In this document: positions 15,092 to 17,602 of the stretch, piece after piece | Numbering within the stretch: position 1 is the stretch's first letter | Layout of the letters: each line of letters starts with the position of its first letter | From: Actinomycetota bacterium | GTDB taxonomy: Bacteria; Actinomycetota; Actinomycetes; Nanopelagicales; Nanopelagicaceae | Length of the DNA stretch: 17,602 nt | NCBI GenBank assembly: GCA_009699795.1 | Contig: WLNK01000011.1 | Coordinates: 1-17,602, forward strand | Direction of reading: 5' to 3' | The notes under the pieces: model-generated | What the model was told of the DNA's origin: nothing | What the model saw: only the letters and a program-made list of their open reading frames with translations | The model's database searches: none | Made by a program: the position numbers and the translations under genes

Positions 15092-15727
15092 ATGAGTACC
15101 GCAGAAAATTCTCCAAATGTGAGCGAGATTAAGAACGATAAAGCTCGCCTGCCTCGTGATGAGCGTCGAGCAATTTTGCTCAGTGCCGCTCTTGAAGTAT
15201 TCACCGCTGCTGGATATCACTCAGCAGCGATGGATGAAATTGCAGATCGCGCAGGTGTGAGCAAGCCCGTGCTCTACCAACACTTCCCTTCAAAATTGGA
15301 TTTATACCTTGCGGTATTGGATGTTCATATTGATTCCCTGGTTTTTGAAATTCAAAAAGCAATTTCCTCCACGCCAGATAATGCAAAGCGAGTAAGAGCA
15401 ACTGTCCTTGCATACTTCAACTTCATTGAACAAGAAGGCGAAGCATTCAGACTTCTCTTTGAAAGTGATATGAGCGTTGAACCACAAGTTCGCGAACGGC
15501 TAAATCGAATGACATACGACTGCGCTGCCGCCGTTTCTGCAGTTATTTCCAATGACACAGGACTTCCGCAAGAAGCATCAATGCTTCTTGGAGTTGGCAT
15601 GATCGGTTATGCCCAAGTTATGGCACGACACTGGCTTGAACGAGATAGCAAATTAACTCGTCAGCAAGCAGTCGATATCGTTGAAAATTTGATGTGGCGC
15701 GGTATTTCAGGATTTCCTCGCACATAA
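15092..15727 (+). CDS. TetR/AcrR-family transcriptional regulator
   Basis: A 211-residue one-component regulator. The N-terminal helix-turn-helix domain is clear: RRAILLSAALEVFTAAGYHSAAMDEIADRAGVSKPVLYQHFPSKLDLYLAVLDVH, where GVSKPVLYQHF is the recognition helix. The C-terminal ligand domain (about 75-205) is all-helical; its ligand cannot be told. I chose the ATG at 15092 because an upstream ATG at 15047 would run the protein through the moeZ/tetR promoter gap. The neighbourhood (divergent MoeZ-type gene, then DUF3107 and a DEAD-box helicase) is the same as Rv3208 in M. tuberculosis and its Streptomyces relatives, so it is an orthologous locus rather than a random TetR. Possible operators are described separately. 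Confidence 0.9.
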   Translation: MSTAENSPNVSEIKNDKARLPRDERRAILLSAALEVFTAAGYHSAAMDEIADRAGVSKPVLYQHFPSKLDLYLAVLDVHIDSLVFEIQKAISSTPDNAKRVRATVLAYFNFIEQEGEAFRLLFESDMSVEPQVRERLNRMTYDCAAAVSAVISNDTGLPQEASMLLGVGMIGYAQVMARHWLERDSKLTRQQAVDIVENLMWRGISGFPRT

Positions 15728-15740
15728 TTCGTAAATGAAC

Positions 15741-15755
15741 TCTGCAATTGGCAGA
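15741..15755. promoter_or_regulatory. 15-bp near-palindrome before DUF3107, possible operator
   Basis: TCTGC (15741-15745) and GCAGA (15751-15755) flank AATTG, so six of seven position pairs match about a central T. It abuts the possible -10 box TAGGAT (15756-15761) of the DUF3107 gene. It could be an operator for the TetR protein just upstream, or a small hairpin. A shared CAATT core is the only hint of likeness to the repeat at 15057-15076. Confidence 0.3.
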
Positions 15756-15761
15756 TAGGAT
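15756..15761 (+). promoter_or_regulatory. possible -10 box for DUF3107/helicase mRNA
   Basis: TAGGAT fits TANNNT and ends six bases before the ATG at 15768. An alternative reading is that AAAGG (15762-15766) is a ribosome binding site, but it is too close to the ATG for normal spacing. No -35 is evident. Confidence 0.3.
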
Positions 15762-15767
15762 AAAGGT

Positions 15768-16025
15768 ATGGCTACAAAGAAATCAGATAACTCAGACGCT
15801 TCACACGTAAGAATTGCCGTAACAAATATCAATAGTGAATTAGCATTCGAAACAGCTACATCTCCCGCCGACATTAAAGCTGCAGTCGCTGCAGCAATTT
15901 CTGCTGGATCCCCGCTAACACTGACGGATATCCGCGGTCATGAAGTAATCGTTCCTGCAGACAAGATTGGTTATGTAGAAATCGGCCAGCCGGCAGAGCG
16001 CCGCGTCGGTTTTGGCGCACTCTAA
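15768..16025 (+). CDS. DUF3107 family protein
   Basis: Small protein of 85 residues of unknown function, conserved in Actinobacteria (TB9.4/Rv3208A type). After a short variable start, the family pattern is clear: HVRIAVTNINSELAFETATS, a helix DIKAAVAAAISAGSPLTLTDIRG, and the closing signature IVPADKIGYVEIGQPAERRVGFG. It is probably a compact soluble alpha/beta protein. It lies 40 bases after tetR, and its TAA touches the GTG of the helicase gene with no gap, so the two are likely co-translated. The conserved trio TetR, DUF3107, DEAD-box helicase suggests a linked role that the sequence does not reveal. Confidence 0.9.
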   Translation: MATKKSDNSDASHVRIAVTNINSELAFETATSPADIKAAVAAAISAGSPLTLTDIRGHEVIVPADKIGYVEIGQPAERRVGFGAL

Positions 16026-17360
16026 GTGGGCAACACCTTCGCCGATCTTCCACTTCGCCCCGAAACTCTCGCGGCGCTTGCAGAACACGGATTTGAATCC
16101 CCATTTCCAATTCAAGAACAAGTACTTCCTATCGCACTTGCTGATGGCGATGTGATTGGTCAGGCAAAAACTGGAACTGGCAAGACTTTAGCTTTTGGAA
16201 TTCCGGTAATTGAAAGAGTTATTGCCCCGTTAGATAAAGAATGGGCTGAGTTAAGCGCCAAAGGGTCTCCTCAAGTATTAGTCGTTGTTCCAACTCGCGA
16301 ACTTTGTGTTCAGGTAACAAAAGATATTGATGAACTCACAGGAAATAGAGGAATCAGAACTCTTGCAGTTTATGGAGGCCGCGCATTTGAGCCCCAAATT
16401 GAAGCGTTGCAAAATGGAATCGAAATCGTTGTTGGAACACCAGGTCGCCTTCTCGATCTTTATCGCCAAGGACAACTTAAATTAAAAGAGGTCTCTCGAG
16501 TCGTGCTCGATGAAGCTGATGAAATGCTAGATCTTGGATTCTTGCCCGATGTAGAAAAGATTTTCTCAAGCACTCCAAATCGCCAACAAACAATGCTCTT
16601 TTCGGCCACTATGCCTGGTGACATCATCGCTTTGGCAAGAAAATTTATGAATCAACCTGTTCATATCCGTACACAAGATAATGAAGATGAAAGTGCGGTG
16701 GTTTCTCGCATCGAACAACATGTACTTCGTGCACATGCAATGGATAAAATTGAAATGCTTGCAAGAATTCTCCAGGCAGACGGTCGTGGCCCCACAATTG
16801 TTTTTTGCCGCACAAAACGTACCTGTCAAAAAACTACGGATGATCTAGTTGAGCGCGGATTTAAAGCGGCACCAATTCACGGAGATTTAGGACAAAGCGC
16901 TCGTGAAAAAGCACTGAATGATTTTAAGGGTGGTAAATCAGATGTACTGGTTGCAACTGACGTTGCCGCACGCGGCATTGATATCGACGGAATCACGCAT
17001 GTGATTAATTACCAATGTCCTGAAGACGAAAAAACCTATGTACACAGAATCGGACGTACAGCTCGCGCGGGTGCAAAAGGTATTTCTGTAACTTTCGTCG
17101 ATTGGGATGAGTTAGCTCGTTGGAAGATGATTGATACAGCTCTTAATTTAGGACTTGCAGAGCCAGAAGAAACGTATTCATCATCGGAACACCTATATAG
17201 CGCTCTGAATATTCCAGCAGGTTCAACCGGAAGAATGGTCAAAGCCAAACTTGTTCAAAAGCAAACTGAGTCTGAATCAAGACGTGAAAAGCCCGTTAAA
17301 TCTGAAACAGCCCCCCGCAAGGAGCGCACACGGGTTCGAACAAAGAAATTCTCTTCTTAA
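16026..17360 (+). CDS. rhlE: DEAD-box ATP-dependent RNA helicase, RhlE-like
   Basis: ATP-dependent RNA helicase of 444 residues, cytosolic, expected to act in RNA remodelling, ribosome assembly or decay. All core motifs are intact: Q motif (FADLPL...GFESPFPIQ), Walker A AKTGTGKT (47-54), PTREL (89-93), TPGR (138-141), DEAD (162-165), SAT (193-195), IVFCRTK, ATDVAARGID and YVHRIGRTARAG. A short basic, low-complexity tail from about 405 (many Lys/Arg, ending RVRTKKFSS) probably binds RNA. The start is GTG at 16026, directly after the DUF3107 stop; there is no gap, so reinitiation or coupling is expected. The order matches Rv3211. The symbol rhlE follows actinobacterial usage and is not proof of the E. 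coli RhlE role. Its TAA overlaps the stop of the convergent partial gene. Confidence 0.93.
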   Translation: MGNTFADLPLRPETLAALAEHGFESPFPIQEQVLPIALADGDVIGQAKTGTGKTLAFGIPVIERVIAPLDKEWAELSAKGSPQVLVVVPTRELCVQVTKDIDELTGNRGIRTLAVYGGRAFEPQIEALQNGIEIVVGTPGRLLDLYRQGQLKLKEVSRVVLDEADEMLDLGFLPDVEKIFSSTPNRQQTMLFSATMPGDIIALARKFMNQPVHIRTQDNEDESAVVSRIEQHVLRAHAMDKIEMLARILQADGRGPTIVFCRTKRTCQKTTDDLVERGFKAAPIHGDLGQSAREKALNDFKGGKSDVLVATDVAARGIDIDGITHVINYQCPEDEKTYVHRIGRTARAGAKGISVTFVDWDELARWKMIDTALNLGLAEPEETYSSSEHLYSALNIPAGSTGRMVKAKLVQKQTESESRREKPVKSETAPRKERTRVRTKKFSS

Positions 17361-17602
17361 ACTAAATCCAGCTTTTCTAATATTGAATATGTCGCTTCTC
17401 TAAAATTTTCGGCCACTGTACTTGTCTTTGAGCGTGTAAGTACGCTTACATCCACGCTCTGTGCTGATTCGACTTCTGAACTCGCTTCGATGCCACAGTC
17501 AATGTATTCAATTTCTGTTGCAAACTGTTCACCATCTCCAATTTGCAGTGCGAAACTTTGAACAGAACCTGCGAGAGATTTTATTTGTAGCGCCCCACGT
17601 AA
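17357..17602 (-). CDS. unidentified protein, C-terminal 81 residues only (5' end outside window)
   Basis: Reading inward from the window edge, one minus-strand frame stays open for 81 codons to the TAA at 17357-17359. The peptide begins LRGALQIKSLAGSVQSFALQIGDGE and ends REATYSILEKLDLV. It is soluble, acidic and mixed alpha/beta in character, with one cysteine and no motif I recognise. It overlaps the helicase stop by two bases on the opposite strand, the same tight convergent packing seen at 12642-12645. The frame has no start codon requirement because it enters from outside, so its reality rests on open length and normal-looking codon use. I do not assign a function. Confidence 0.6.
   Translation of the reverse strand, partial: LRGALQIKSLAGSVQSFALQIGDGEQFATEIEYIDCGIEASSEVESAQSVDVSVLTRSKTSTVAENFREATYSILEKLDLV

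Noticed and set aside
1..17602. Mobile elements, CRISPR arrays, tRNA or rRNA genes
   Set aside because: No transposase or integrase motif, no regularly spaced repeats and no tRNA-like cloverleaf were seen; nearly every base belongs to a recognisable housekeeping gene or a short gap.

Overview
The window looks like a stretch of conserved core chromosome from a compact, fairly low-GC actinobacterium, of the kind seen in free-living freshwater lineages such as Nanopelagicales (acI). The lineage is an inference. The phylum is well supported: a WhiB regulator, a MshB-type mycothiol deacetylase, an actinobacterial-type DapC, MoeZ, and the families DUF3499, DUF5719, DUF6113 and DUF3107 all occur here in familiar actinobacterial gene orders. 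No mobile element, phage gene, tRNA, rRNA or CRISPR array is visible. No gene-free stretch exceeds about 160 bases.

Left part (1-10243, all minus strand). Read in the direction of transcription: fdxA (seven-iron ferredoxin), dapC (lysine/diaminopimelate synthesis), a mannose-1-phosphate guanylyltransferase-like sugar nucleotidyltransferase, a whiB2-like regulator with its own promoter, a 1018-residue GT2 plus polytopic membrane glycosyltransferase, a DUF5719 exported protein, DUF3499, manB (phosphomannomutase), and ahcY (cut by the window edge). Many of these genes overlap by 1-4 bases, so they are probably translated in a coupled way. The nucleotidyltransferase and ManB would supply GDP-mannose, and the large glycosyltransferase with DUF5719 probably uses sugars at the cell envelope.

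Middle part (10322-15025). Divergent from fdxA is a plus-strand pair: a CG3035/Rv0428c-type GNAT protein (candidate N-acetylglutamate synthase) and a cysteinyl-tRNA synthetase. This pair converges on a minus-strand operon of moeZ, mshB and a DUF6113 membrane protein, with the two 3' ends overlapping by four bases.

Right part (15092-17602). A TetR regulator, DUF3107 and a DEAD-box RNA helicase lie on the plus strand, divergent from moeZ. The helicase end overlaps the end of an unrecognised partial minus-strand gene at the window edge.

The most interesting non-coding feature is the 128-nt leader of ahcY. It can fold into two nested perfect stems with a possible pseudoknot, then a hairpin followed by six U, then the ribosome binding site. 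I do not recognise it as any known SAM or SAH riboswitch class. Other points of interest are the archaeal/Thermotoga-like form of AhcY, probable leaderless starts on several plus-strand genes, and inverted repeats beside the TetR gene.
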